Shown here: one piece after another, positions 1 through 7,125 of the stretch
Numbering within the stretch: the stretch's first letter is position 1
Layout: each line of letters starts with the position of its first letter
From: an uncultured Bifidobacterium sp.
Lineage (GTDB): Bacteria > Actinomycetota > Actinomycetes > Actinomycetales > Bifidobacteriaceae
Length of the DNA: 31,167 bases
Direction of reading: 5' to 3'
Assembly (NCBI RefSeq): GCF_949292005.1
Contig: NZ_CASEXV010000032.1
Span: 1 to 31,167 of the forward strand
Notes under the pieces: generated by a model
Seen by the model: only the letters and a program-made list of their open reading frames with translations
Databases searched by the model: none
What the model was told of the DNA's origin: nothing
Made by a program: the position numbers and the translations under genes

Positions 1-63
1 CACGGCGATGGTACTGCACTCGATAGGGTGTGGGAGAGTAGCTCGCCGCCGCATCATCTGATC

Positions 64-97
64 GGACCCCGGTCGAGCCGTGTGGCTCCCGGGGTCC
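64..97. terminator. Strong GC-rich hairpin, probable terminator of a gene upstream of the window
   Basis: The arms GGACCCCGG (64-72) and CCGGGGTCC (89-97) pair. A second helix, GAGCC with GGCTC, sits inside after a two-base TC bulge, with a GTGT loop. Only a short TTCC follows, so there is no real T-tract. Most likely it ends a transcript entering from the left edge. Confidence 0.5.
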
Positions 98-216
98 TTC
101 CATATCCGGGCGCGGCGTCCCGGCGGACCCACGGACGGGACACACGCCGGGAACGACGGCTCCAAAACCCGTCACTCGTCCACAACGAAACGGATCACGA
201 TCCACTCAAAGCGAAT

Positions 217-300
217 GTGCTTATCAGCACTTCTCATTATCAGAGGTCGGTCGATACGATGCGACACCTCTGAAAATGTGGTCTACTGGTATAACGATTA
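217..300 (+). promoter_or_regulatory. Promoter region of the aldo/keto reductase with two dyads
   Basis: A TGGTATAAC sequence at 287-295 reads as an extended -10 element (TGn followed by TATAAC). Just upstream lies an inverted repeat with 8-base arms, TCAGAGGT (240-247) and ACCTCTGA (265-272). Farther up is GTGCT-TATC-AGCAC (217-230). These could be repressor or activator sites for the reductase; the regulator is unknown. The remainder of 1-409 holds the hairpin at 64-97 and nothing else that I can recognise. Confidence 0.35.
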
Positions 301-409
301 ATCTGCCGTTGCCCGATCCGCTGTTCATCTTGGAGACAATTTTGGGTGTCCGTTTAACGTAGAGACGCCCATCTCACACAGAAAAGGTCACACAGAAGAG
401 GATTGATTC

Positions 410-1348
410 ATGAAAACAGTACCTTTAGGAAGCACCTCCATCGACGTCCCGGCCCTTGCTCTTGGTGCTATGAGGCTGGCTGACAGAAGCCGCGCTGAGG
501 CCTCGACCATTGTGGGTACTGCGCTGGATCTTGGAATGACTTTCATAGATACGGCAGATTGCTATTCAGCGGGGGAAAGCAGCCGTAAGGTCGGAGAGGC
601 GCTTTCCGACCTTTCCGTCGATAGGGGTTCGGTGATGATACAGACGAAAGTCGGCATCTTCCGAGATCCGTCGAGCAACAAGATCACTCGTTATGATTTT
701 TCCCGTGAACACATTGTTTCCGCGCTCGATGCGGAATTGACGAATCTCAGAACGGATTATGTCGATTCTCTTCTTCTTCATCGGCCCGACACTCTTGTCG
801 ACTTGGACGATCTTGCTGCGGCCTTCGACGATATCGCGACGCAAGGTAAGGCGCGCTGGTTCGGTGTCAGCAACGTGAATCCCCAACAGATCGACCTTCT
901 TCGCAGCGCGTTAAATCAGCGGCTGCAGGTGAATCAGCTTCAGTTTGGACTTGGGCATAGCGGCATGGTTCGCCAGGAGTTTCATGTCAATATGGATGAT
1001 GCGGCGAGTGTCGACCATGATGGTGGACTTCTTGCCTACTGCAGGCTTCATCAATTGACGATTCAGGCGTGGAGTCCTTTGCAGTATGGTTTCTTTTCGG
1101 GAGTGTTCCTGGATGATCCGCAATTTCCTGAGCTGAATCGCATGCTGAGAATCATAGGCGAAAGACATGGTGTGGATGCGAGCGCGGTGGCAATCGCATG
1201 GATATTGCGACATCCTGCGCACATGCAGGTTCTGCTCGGTTCAATGACGCCGGAGCGTCTGATCGCAATGTCGCGAGCGACGGACATCATGCTTGACTCG
1301 CAAGAATGGTATGACCTTTATCTGGCGGCCGGCAACGATCTTCCCTAG
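410..1348 (+). CDS. Aldo/keto reductase
   Basis: A 312-residue soluble NAD(P)H-dependent oxidoreductase of the aldo/keto reductase (AKR) superfamily, a single TIM-barrel fold. The catalytic tetrad is visible: Asp47 and Tyr52 in FIDTADCY, Lys80 in IQTK, and His124 in LLLHRPD. The C-terminal part keeps the family signature of a GVSN segment followed by QLQFGLGH and a QAWSPLQYG strand. Length and layout fit the E. coli YdhF-type group, but the substrate cannot be read from the sequence. The ATG has an AGAGG ribosome site eight bases upstream. The gene stands alone, with its own promoter region and two dyads upstream, so it is probably transcribed by itself. Confidence 0.9.
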   Translation: MKTVPLGSTSIDVPALALGAMRLADRSRAEASTIVGTALDLGMTFIDTADCYSAGESSRKVGEALSDLSVDRGSVMIQTKVGIFRDPSSNKITRYDFSREHIVSALDAELTNLRTDYVDSLLLHRPDTLVDLDDLAAAFDDIATQGKARWFGVSNVNPQQIDLLRSALNQRLQVNQLQFGLGHSGMVRQEFHVNMDDAASVDHDGGLLAYCRLHQLTIQAWSPLQYGFFSGVFLDDPQFPELNRMLRIIGERHGVDASAVAIAWILRHPAHMQVLLGSMTPERLIAMSRATDIMLDSQEWYDLYLAAGNDLP

Positions 1349-1461
1349 GCGATCTTCGTTAGGATTGTGCTGCGACGTGTGCGATCATCCGTATCTATGG
1401 ACGCTTTTCCTTGGGAAGTGAGTTCGGAATAGCCGATCAGCACGAATCAGACAATCATAAT

Positions 1462-1507
1462 AGGCGTAGGACCCAGTACGTGTAGGGCTAGTAGGTGTAG
1501 GACGGAC
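1462..1507 (+). repeat. Short GTAGG-type direct repeats before the small Cys/His protein
   Basis: The leader of the next gene contains GCGTAGGAC (1464-1472), GTGTAGGG (1480-1487), GTAGG (1491-1495) and GTGTAGGAC (1495-1503). The last copy also supplies the AGGA ribosome binding site. The rest of 1349-1507 shows no clear terminator for the reductase gene. Confidence 0.35.
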
Positions 1508-1765
1508 ATGCATTATTTCACTCCGCGACGGTGTTCTTTCAGCGGGAAGATTATGTATGCGCAAAAAGACCAGGCACTGAGAGCGGCTGACGCAAGCAGG
1601 ATAGAACGCGGAGTGGAGTTATGGGTGTACCGGTGCGTGGATTGTGGATGCTGGCATCTGACTCATGAGGATCCTGATTTTCGTTCGGCGGTCGCTCGGC
1701 CGTTTGCTGGCCAAGGTCGACCAGCTCGGTCGCGTAAACGGGGGTATAAGCCGCGTCGTCGCTGA
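1508..1765 (+). CDS. Small Cys/His-rich, probable zinc-ribbon protein of unknown function
   Basis: An 85-residue basic protein. It contains Cys9 and a cluster with Cys43, Cys46, Cys48, His50 and His53 in the segment YRCVDCGCWHLTH, which looks like half of a metal-binding knuckle. Between them lies a short helix rich in Ala and charged residues. The tail is strongly basic (ARSRKRGYKPRRR), consistent with nucleic-acid binding. Small proteins ending a core in a C-x-x-C-G-x-W-H-L pattern are common and uncharacterised in actinobacteria and their phages. The start has a TAGGA ribosome site five bases upstream. It is convergent with the nitroreductase gene. The function is not known; metal and nucleic-acid binding is inferred. 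Confidence 0.65.
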   Translation: MHYFTPRRCSFSGKIMYAQKDQALRAADASRIERGVELWVYRCVDCGCWHLTHEDPDFRSAVARPFAGQGRPARSRKRGYKPRRR

Positions 1766-1887
1766 CCGCGCTGTTCCCCTCCATGTTGCTCCCTCCGGTG
1801 GCGCATGCTCGACGTCCGCCAGCGCATCACCGGATCTGCGAGGATCGGACCGCCTATGTCCGCGCGGTTATGAGGATTCGCGAAATC

Positions 1888-2664
1888 CTAACGATCCAGA
1901 TGGAATCCTTGTCGATTCGCGGTTGGAGCCACGGCTTTCGCCCGCACATTCTGAGTGGCTGCCGCGGCGATTTGCTCACTGAACGCATCGACTGGGCGGT
2001 CGGCGTGACGTAGGTCATAGTAATGATGGACAGAATCGTCGAACGCGGGAAGATACGATTCGATCGAGGCTTGGTCATCCGACGGATAGTGATCGACAGG
2101 GAACTGCGCGGAGCGGGGAAGACGCGGCTTGAGGTCAGGGTGTTGGTTGGGATGGCCAATGGCAAGTCCGAGGACAGGGTAGGTGAGGTCGGGGAGCCGC
2201 AGCAGATCGATGAGCGAGTCGATGTCGTTGAGGAGAGAGCCAAGCACCACGCATCCGAGACCTAACGCATTCGCTGCCGTCTCCATTGCGTGAAGAGCGA
2301 GGGTCGTGTCATTCTGGGCCTGTGTAAAACGGTAGCCGGCATCGAAACTAAAGTCGGGGTCGTCCGAGGTTATTCTGCGGGTCCGTGCGATAAGAGCGTT
2401 TCTATGCTCGTCCGCAATGAACACGTAAAGCAATGGAGCTTGGGCTATGTATGGCTGATGGCCGATGTGCGCCAGGTGCTCGCGCAATCCGGGGTCAGTG
2501 ACACGTATCGCGGACCAATCATTGAGGTATTGACTTGACGGGGCCCGTTGGGCGACTTCCTCAAGAACTGCTCTGGTCTCATCATCAATCGCTTCACCAG
2601 TGAAGTTTCGAATCGACCGACGCTCAAGCAAAGTGCGAATGGTTGGATTGTCGTATGCGGTCAT
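1888..2664 (-). CDS. NfsA-like FMN-dependent nitroreductase
   Basis: A 258-residue flavin reductase of the nitroreductase superfamily, closest in layout to the NfsA/FRP group that reduces nitro compounds, quinones or flavins with NADPH. Seen: the FMN-phosphate motif ERRSIRNF near residue 14, a PSSQYLNDWS segment, an APLLYVFIAD strand, a central helix (HAMETAANALGLG) and the VLGLAIGHP strand typical of the family. The frame is open for 100 more codons upstream, but the added segment is low-complexity, Arg-rich and overlaps the neighbouring DUF4235 gene, so I place the start at the ATG of MTAYDNPTIR. The ribosome site there is weak. The gene probably has its own promoter downstream of the hairpin at 2720-2759. 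The C-terminus, after the core fold, is about 60 residues of variable sequence. Confidence 0.85.
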   Translation of the reverse strand: MTAYDNPTIRTLLERRSIRNFTGEAIDDETRAVLEEVAQRAPSSQYLNDWSAIRVTDPGLREHLAHIGHQPYIAQAPLLYVFIADEHRNALIARTRRITSDDPDFSFDAGYRFTQAQNDTTLALHAMETAANALGLGCVVLGSLLNDIDSLIDLLRLPDLTYPVLGLAIGHPNQHPDLKPRLPRSAQFPVDHYPSDDQASIESYLPAFDDSVHHYYDLRHADRPVDAFSEQIAAAATQNVRAKAVAPTANRQGFHLDR

Positions 2665-2719
2665 AGGCCTGTTGTACCACCGTGTTTTATCCGGCGGGAA
2701 TGCTGAACCGTTCTTTCGC

Positions 2720-2759
2720 CGTCGGAGAACCCAGGAGTGGCCCTGCGGGTTCTCCGACG
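2720..2759 (-). terminator. Perfect 13-base inverted repeat after the DUF4235 gene
   Basis: CGTCGGAGAACCC (2720-2732) pairs perfectly with GGGTTCTCCGACG (2747-2759) around a 14-base loop. It lies 6 bases beyond the end of the DUF4235 gene and before the nitroreductase start, so it most likely ends the DUF4235 transcript. There is no clear T-tract on either strand, which is not rare in GC-rich genomes. Confidence 0.6.
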
Positions 2760-2765
2760 GGATTG

Positions 2766-3176
2766 TCAGGAGCGTGAGCCTCGGTTGCGGCGATGCCGTC
2801 GATCCACGTAGGCGCGTGAGCCGCGTTCGCTGAGTTGCGACACCACTGCTACGAAGGCCGCGGACAAGGCTGCGAACGCGACGCCAACCAAGAGATTGTC
2901 CGACTCGTGCCCGGAGTCGTGGAGGGCGCTTGTTCCCGTCGACAGCCCACGTCGTTTCCACCATGCAGAAAAGGCTTTGCCCGCGATAAGGGCGCTTGCC
3001 GTGGGAATAAGCATGGTGAGGATCTTGTCGCCGAAGGAATCGGGATCTTTCTCTCGTGATGCGCGCATATCGTCCACTTTTCCTGAAATTCCTTCCAATC
3101 GTTCCACTATGGATTCCGTGCCGGGAATGCCGTCGTTGCGAACGTGGAAGCTGTTGTCGAGCCCGTTGTCGGTCAT
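2766..3176 (-). CDS. DUF4235 family membrane protein
   Basis: A 136-residue protein with two hydrophobic segments: KILTMLIPTASALIAGKAF near residue 52 and LLVGVAFAALSAAFVAVVSQ near residue 96. These are followed by a basic tail, RAYVDRRHRRNR. The first segment, an aromatic WW turn and the second segment are the arrangement of DUF4235, a small actinobacterial inner-membrane family of unknown role. The first 50 residues are hydrophilic and look like an added cytoplasmic head. The gene is divergent from the histidine phosphatase across 112 bases. A TAGTAT hexamer lies only six bases before the ATG, and no good ribosome site is seen, so a leaderless transcript is possible. Confidence 0.75.
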   Translation of the reverse strand: MTDNGLDNSFHVRNDGIPGTESIVERLEGISGKVDDMRASREKDPDSFGDKILTMLIPTASALIAGKAFSAWWKRRGLSTGTSALHDSGHESDNLLVGVAFAALSAAFVAVVSQLSERGSRAYVDRRHRRNRGSRS

Positions 3177-3288
3177 GACTTCATACTAGTGGGAAAGGTG
3201 GGATGGTGGCGCGTGCCGTTGCGCTTGCGCCGCATTCAAAGGGATGCTGTGGCCACTCACACGTCAACGCGCGATACCATGGGGGATT

Positions 3289-3981
3289 ATGAATGACATC
3301 CTTGTCGAAGGCGACGTGGCCGCCGCCCAAGGCCATCTTGTTCTTCTGAGGCACGGTGAGACGGCATGGAGCCTGTCGGGACAGCATACGGGCCGTACGG
3401 ATATACCTCTTACGGAGACCGGCAGGATGCAGGCGGCCCAAGCGGGGGAACGTCTTCGTCTTATGTTCCCCGAGGGTTTTGAGCGTGTGTGGACCAGTCC
3501 GCTGCTTCGTGCCAGGCAGACGGCGTCGCTGGCCGGTTATGGTGGTGGAAGTCCGCTGGCCGAGATCGCGGAATGGGATTATGGACGTGCCGAGGGGCGG
3601 ACGCGAAATCAGATCAGCGAGGCCTTCGGAAGATCCTGGAATCTGTGGCGCGACGGGACGCAGGATCTTCCGGGATTCCTGGAGGGCGAGCGTGAGGAAA
3701 GGCTTCCCGAGGGGGGCGTGGTTCATGTCCGTAATGGGCGTGGCGAAAGCTTGCAGGACGTCGCGGACAGGGCCGACGACGTTGTGGAGCGCCTGCGGCC
3801 AGCAATTCTGGAGGGGGATAATGTTCTCCTTGTCGCCCACGCCCATATCCTACGAATCCTCACCGCACGGTGGATAGGGGTCGATCCCGGTTTCGCCCGG
3901 CTTCTGCGTTTGGACACGGCCCACTATTCGATACTGGGAATCTACAAGGGTGATCAGGTCATCGATAAATGGAATCTGTGA
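3289..3981 (+). CDS. Histidine phosphatase (phosphoglycerate mutase-like) family protein
   Basis: A 230-residue cytoplasmic enzyme of histidine phosphatase branch 1. The phospho-acceptor motif LRHGET (Arg21, His22) comes first, then SPLLRARQTA (with the family Arg), EWDYGRAEG with the acidic residue, and finally VAHAHILRIL, whose His184 replaces the usual His-Gly by His-Ala. It removes or transfers phosphate on a small metabolite; whether it is a glycolytic mutase or, as its size suggests, a broad phosphatase cannot be decided. An insert of about 20 charged residues (LEGEREERLPEGG) lies between the acid and the second His. The frame extends 15 codons upstream, but the ATG at 3289 has a GGGGGA ribosome site and an N-terminus closer to the family. 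Confidence 0.85.
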   Translation: MNDILVEGDVAAAQGHLVLLRHGETAWSLSGQHTGRTDIPLTETGRMQAAQAGERLRLMFPEGFERVWTSPLLRARQTASLAGYGGGSPLAEIAEWDYGRAEGRTRNQISEAFGRSWNLWRDGTQDLPGFLEGEREERLPEGGVVHVRNGRGESLQDVADRADDVVERLRPAILEGDNVLLVAHAHILRILTARWIGVDPGFARLLRLDTAHYSILGIYKGDQVIDKWNL

Positions 3982-4012
3982 CCTGCAACCACCGTTGACC
4001 TGCAACCACCGT
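3979..4012 (+). repeat. Perfect 17-base tandem duplication at a stop codon
   Basis: The unit TGACCTGCAACCACCGT occurs twice head to tail, at 3979-3995 and 3996-4012. The first copy contains the TGA stop codon of the histidine phosphatase gene. It lies between convergent genes; no hairpin terminator is visible in 3982-4037. Confidence 0.85.
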
Positions 4013-4037
4013 TGTTGCGATAGCTGAATGGAACGGT

Positions 4038-6038
4038 TCAACCACGCCTGCGCCATAGGACGAATGATCTTCTCGATGCGCCGAGCCGGTGCGCGCTGCC
4101 GTGGTGGTCGTCATGGCTGAATGTGGATCCCACGAATGTGGACGAGGGCTTGGCGGCGCTGTTGGGCATGGGGATGTCGCGTTGGGAATCGGCGAGGGCC
4201 TCCCATGATGAAGATGGCTCCTTGATGTCGATGTCGCAATCATTGTCCGTGGCGTTCACGATAACGATGAGGTCCGCGCCGATTCTTGTGGCGACCACTC
4301 CGCTCGGTGATTCGAGCCTCGTTCTCGGCGCGCAGAAGAGATCGGATTCCTTCCGCCGTATGGCGATGAGTCGCCGATACCACGATGTCAGATCCCCAAG
4401 CCTGCGCGCACGGGCCCAATCGAGCATGTTGAGCTGATGACTGGATTCGAAGGAGTTGTCGCATCCGAACTTGGTCCTGGCGAACTCCTCACCTGAGAGA
4501 AGGAAGGGGATGCCCGCGGAGACGAACACGATCCCCGCGGCGAGGATGTTGGCGATCATTATGTCGCTTATGGAACCGGATGCGTCAAAATCGCTTTCGG
4601 ACACGGCGCTTCCGCGCATGCTCAGACATAGTTTGTCCCATAATGTCAGATCGTCGTGTGCGGAAACATACTGGATGAGCTGACCCGGCGCATGGGGGGC
4701 GGAATCGGTGTCTCTCCACCCGTCGATGGCGTGGAAGACAGCATCCGCCCAGGCGTCCGGCCGTCCATTGACATAGCCCGTGTCGTATGCGTCCATGACG
4801 CTGCCTTTGACCGCGTCACGTGTGTCGTCGCAAAACCATCCGATGCGGGGGTCAAGCGACAGCCGACCATCTTTGTCGCCCAGAACTACGGTGTCATCTA
4901 CTGCGGTGTCGCCGGCGGCCCAAGGCTCGCCAAACATGAGGATATCGTGTCCTCCAGGCAGCTGATCCAACTCGTGCCGGGTCTGGTTGAGGGTGTCCAC
5001 GTCGATGAGTCCCATCAGGTCGAACCGGAAGCCGTCAGTGTGATAATCACGTGCCCAATGCATGATCGAGTCAACGATGAAGCGTCTGAACATGGGTTTT
5101 TCGCTGGCCATGTCATTGCCGCACCCAGAGCCGTTGGACAGCTCCCCGTTGGCGTCGCGACGGCAGAAATAGCCGGGAGCCATTCTTTCAAAAGGGTTGT
5201 CGGGTCTGTACATGTGGTTGTAGACGACGTCCATGATGACGCGGAACCCATTGCGATGAAGCGACTCGATCATCGAACGGCACTCGAGGATACGTCTGGC
5301 TCCGTCGTAAGGGTCCGTGGAATAGGATCCCTCAGGAGCATCATAGGTCACAGGGTCGTATCCCCAGTTGTATGTCGACCGCGTGGCCTCATCCACCGAT
5401 CCGAAATCATAGAACGGCATGATCTGCACATGCGTGACGCCGAGGCGTCGAAGATAGGCGACACCGGTGGGGTAGTAGTCATCCGTCGTCCCAGTGCCCA
5501 CATCGAGTCTTGTGTCCATGTCCGTGAACGCCAGATATCGTCCTCGATGGTCTTTGATGAAACCTCCGTGCGGATCGTTGCTGAAATCGCCGACGTGGGT
5601 TTCCCAGATGACCGTTTCCTCAGGGGCAATGTCCGGAGCGACATCCTCGTCCCATCCGCTGGGGGTGAGAGCCGAGTCATCGATGACCAGACTGCGCTCG
5701 CCGTTGATGCCGCAGGCTTTGGCCCAAGGGTCTGGTGTCACACGGCGTTGTCCGTCGGCGAAGGAAACGACGTAATCGTAGAAGGTCCCATCCAGGCGCT
5801 TCTGGAACTCAGCTCTCCAAGCGCCGTCGTTGATTGAGATGAGTGGACATTCGTGATATGGCGCGGATCCCGGAATGCAGTCGTGAAAGAGCCTTAGCGT
5901 GACGGTTGTCGCCGAAGGAGCCCACACGGTGAATGCTGTGGAGGATGCGCACAGGATCGAACCAAGCTCACCTTGGTAGATGGGCCAGTGGAGGCAGTCC
6001 GGATTATGTGTGTCTGATGTGCGTGCGTGGGGGTTCAT
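4038..6038 (-). CDS. Type I pullulanase-like glycogen/maltodextrin debranching enzyme (GH13)
   Basis: A 666-residue enzyme without signal peptide, so cytoplasmic. Residues 20-110 form a CBM48-like beta-sandwich (FTVWAPSATTVTLRLF). The GH13 barrel follows. The YNWGYDP motif at about 223-229 is diagnostic of type I pullulanases, which cut alpha-1,6 branches. Catalytic regions are intact: DVVYNH (270), GFRFDLMG with nucleophile Asp340, FGEPW with acid Glu371, and SAHDD with Asp462. It ends in a small C-terminal sheet domain. Other ATGs lie up to 49 codons upstream, but the frame would then run through the terminator at 6144-6181; the ATG with GAAAGA before it gives MNPHARTSD. It follows the maltodextrin importer genes on the same strand and would debranch the imported glucans. 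The transition from terminator to gene suggests its own promoter. Confidence 0.9.
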   Translation of the reverse strand: MNPHARTSDTHNPDCLHWPIYQGELGSILCASSTAFTVWAPSATTVTLRLFHDCIPGSAPYHECPLISINDGAWRAEFQKRLDGTFYDYVVSFADGQRRVTPDPWAKACGINGERSLVIDDSALTPSGWDEDVAPDIAPEETVIWETHVGDFSNDPHGGFIKDHRGRYLAFTDMDTRLDVGTGTTDDYYPTGVAYLRRLGVTHVQIMPFYDFGSVDEATRSTYNWGYDPVTYDAPEGSYSTDPYDGARRILECRSMIESLHRNGFRVIMDVVYNHMYRPDNPFERMAPGYFCRRDANGELSNGSGCGNDMASEKPMFRRFIVDSIMHWARDYHTDGFRFDLMGLIDVDTLNQTRHELDQLPGGHDILMFGEPWAAGDTAVDDTVVLGDKDGRLSLDPRIGWFCDDTRDAVKGSVMDAYDTGYVNGRPDAWADAVFHAIDGWRDTDSAPHAPGQLIQYVSAHDDLTLWDKLCLSMRGSAVSESDFDASGSISDIMIANILAAGIVFVSAGIPFLLSGEEFARTKFGCDNSFESSHQLNMLDWARARRLGDLTSWYRRLIAIRRKESDLFCAPRTRLESPSGVVATRIGADLIVIVNATDNDCDIDIKEPSSSWEALADSQRDIPMPNSAAKPSSTFVGSTFSHDDHHGSAHRLGASRRSFVLWRRRG

Positions 6039-6143
6039 ATGATCTTTCGATACGCTCAGGATGCGGTTGGGATTTGGCTGTGGAAGATGTGCCATGAATG
6101 GTGCGAGTGTGAGGGGTGGCGTTCTGGCGGGGTGCGGCATAGA

Positions 6144-6181
6144 AAAAGTCGGGTGGGCTTGTTGCGGTCCACCCGACTTTT
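6144..6181 (-). terminator. Rho-independent terminator of the maltodextrin importer operon
   Basis: AAAAGTCGGGTGG (6144-6156) pairs with CCACCCGACTTTT (6169-6181) with a 12-base loop. Read on the minus strand it ends in a T-run, and it lies 27 bases past the last permease gene. It is symmetrical enough to act in both directions. Confidence 0.85.
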
Positions 6182-6207
6182 CCATGACCCCGATGGCCGG
6201 GTCTTGA

Positions 6208-7125
6208 TCAGCCCTTGACGGAGCCCGACATAGACTCCTGGTAGAAGCGCTGCATCACGATGAACAGAATCGCGATGGGAATGGAGACGCATACGGCTCC
6301 GGCGGCGAAACGCGCGTACCAGTCGTTGATGTATTCCTTCTGAAGCATCTGCCACAAGCCCAAGGCGACGGTGAAGTTGTCTTGGGTGCGGGCGATGGCC
6401 TTCGCCATGACGAAGTCAAGCCATGGCGTGAGGAATCCGACGATTGCCTGGTACACGATCATGGGTCGGCAGATTGGGATGGTGATCTTCGTGAAGACCT
6501 GCCATGTCGTGCAGCCATCAAGATAGGCGGCTTCGTCCAAGGACATTGGAATGGTGTCCATATAGCCCTTCATAACGTAGAAGCCCGCTCCAGACCCTGC
6601 GGAATACACGATGATCAGGGCCAGAATCACCCATCCACCTGTGGTCAGACCAAAGGCCTTGAGGATGAAGTAGATGGCGACGACGGCCATGATGCCGGGG
6701 AACATTCCCAGAATCAGGGCGATGTTCATGAACGCCTTGCGCCCGCGGAAGCGCAGTCGCGACATGCAGAAGGCGACCGACAGAACGAAGAACAGCTGAA
6801 TGATGCACACGAAAATGGCGATGACCAGTGTGTTGGCGAACATTCGTGGGAAGTTCATGACGTCGCGGTCCGTGAACAGTTGAACATAGTTGGAGAAGGT
6901 GTATTGCCTCGGGAAGAACGTGGTCTGATAAGGGGCCGTGTTCTCGTTGAAGCTCTCCAGCAGCACCCACACAATGGGGAGCAGCCATATGACCGCCATG
7001 ACCGCAAGAAAGATGTGGGTTATGATATCGGCGGCAATTCGGCGTTTACGCTGGTCATGGAGAAAACTGTTGCCGCTTCCAGCGGTAGTGGACGTTTGAG
7101 TGGTATTGGGTTCCTTGCTCATCAC
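6208..7125 (-). CDS. Maltodextrin-type ABC transporter permease, MalG-like
   Basis: A 305-residue inner-membrane permease of the carbohydrate CUT1 family, paired with the MalF-like gene to form the translocation channel. Six membrane segments are visible, starting with ADIITHIFLAVMAVIWLLP near residue 30. The conserved EAA loop, which docks the ATPase, reads DEAAYLDGCTTWQVFTKI around residue 195. The C-terminus ends with a QRFYQESMSGSVKG tail typical of MalG. The first possible start is a GTG at 7125, seven bases after an AGGAGG site and overlapping the MalF stop by four bases (GTGA); an ATG directly follows at 7122 with a spacing of ten. Either start couples its translation to MalF. No ATPase gene follows; a terminator comes next. 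Confidence 0.88.
   Translation of the reverse strand: MMSKEPNTTQTSTTAGSGNSFLHDQRKRRIAADIITHIFLAVMAVIWLLPIVWVLLESFNENTAPYQTTFFPRQYTFSNYVQLFTDRDVMNFPRMFANTLVIAIFVCIIQLFFVLSVAFCMSRLRFRGRKAFMNIALILGMFPGIMAVVAIYFILKAFGLTTGGWVILALIIVYSAGSGAGFYVMKGYMDTIPMSLDEAAYLDGCTTWQVFTKITIPICRPMIVYQAIVGFLTPWLDFVMAKAIARTQDNFTVALGLWQMLQKEYINDWYARFAAGAVCVSIPIAILFIVMQRFYQESMSGSVKG

Noticed and set aside
288..300. GGTATAACGAT occurs both here and at 27201-27211 before the LuxR gene
   Set aside because: An 11-base match between two -10-like regions is expected by chance in a window of this size, so no common control is claimed.
2665..2964. A 100-codon upstream extension of the nitroreductase frame
   Set aside because: It overlaps the DUF4235 gene and a hairpin, has Arg-rich low-complexity content and no match to the family fold; the ATG at 2664 begins at the conserved core.
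4656..5837. A 393-codon open frame on the plus strand opposite the pullulanase gene
   Set aside because: It is antisense to a clear GH13 gene with all catalytic motifs and has no recognisable domain; such frames arise from the codon bias of GC-rich genes.
6039..6185. N-terminal extension of the pullulanase to the first ATG of its frame
   Set aside because: It runs through the importer terminator at 6144-6181, has no ribosome site, and is Pro/His-rich without similarity to the CBM48 start.
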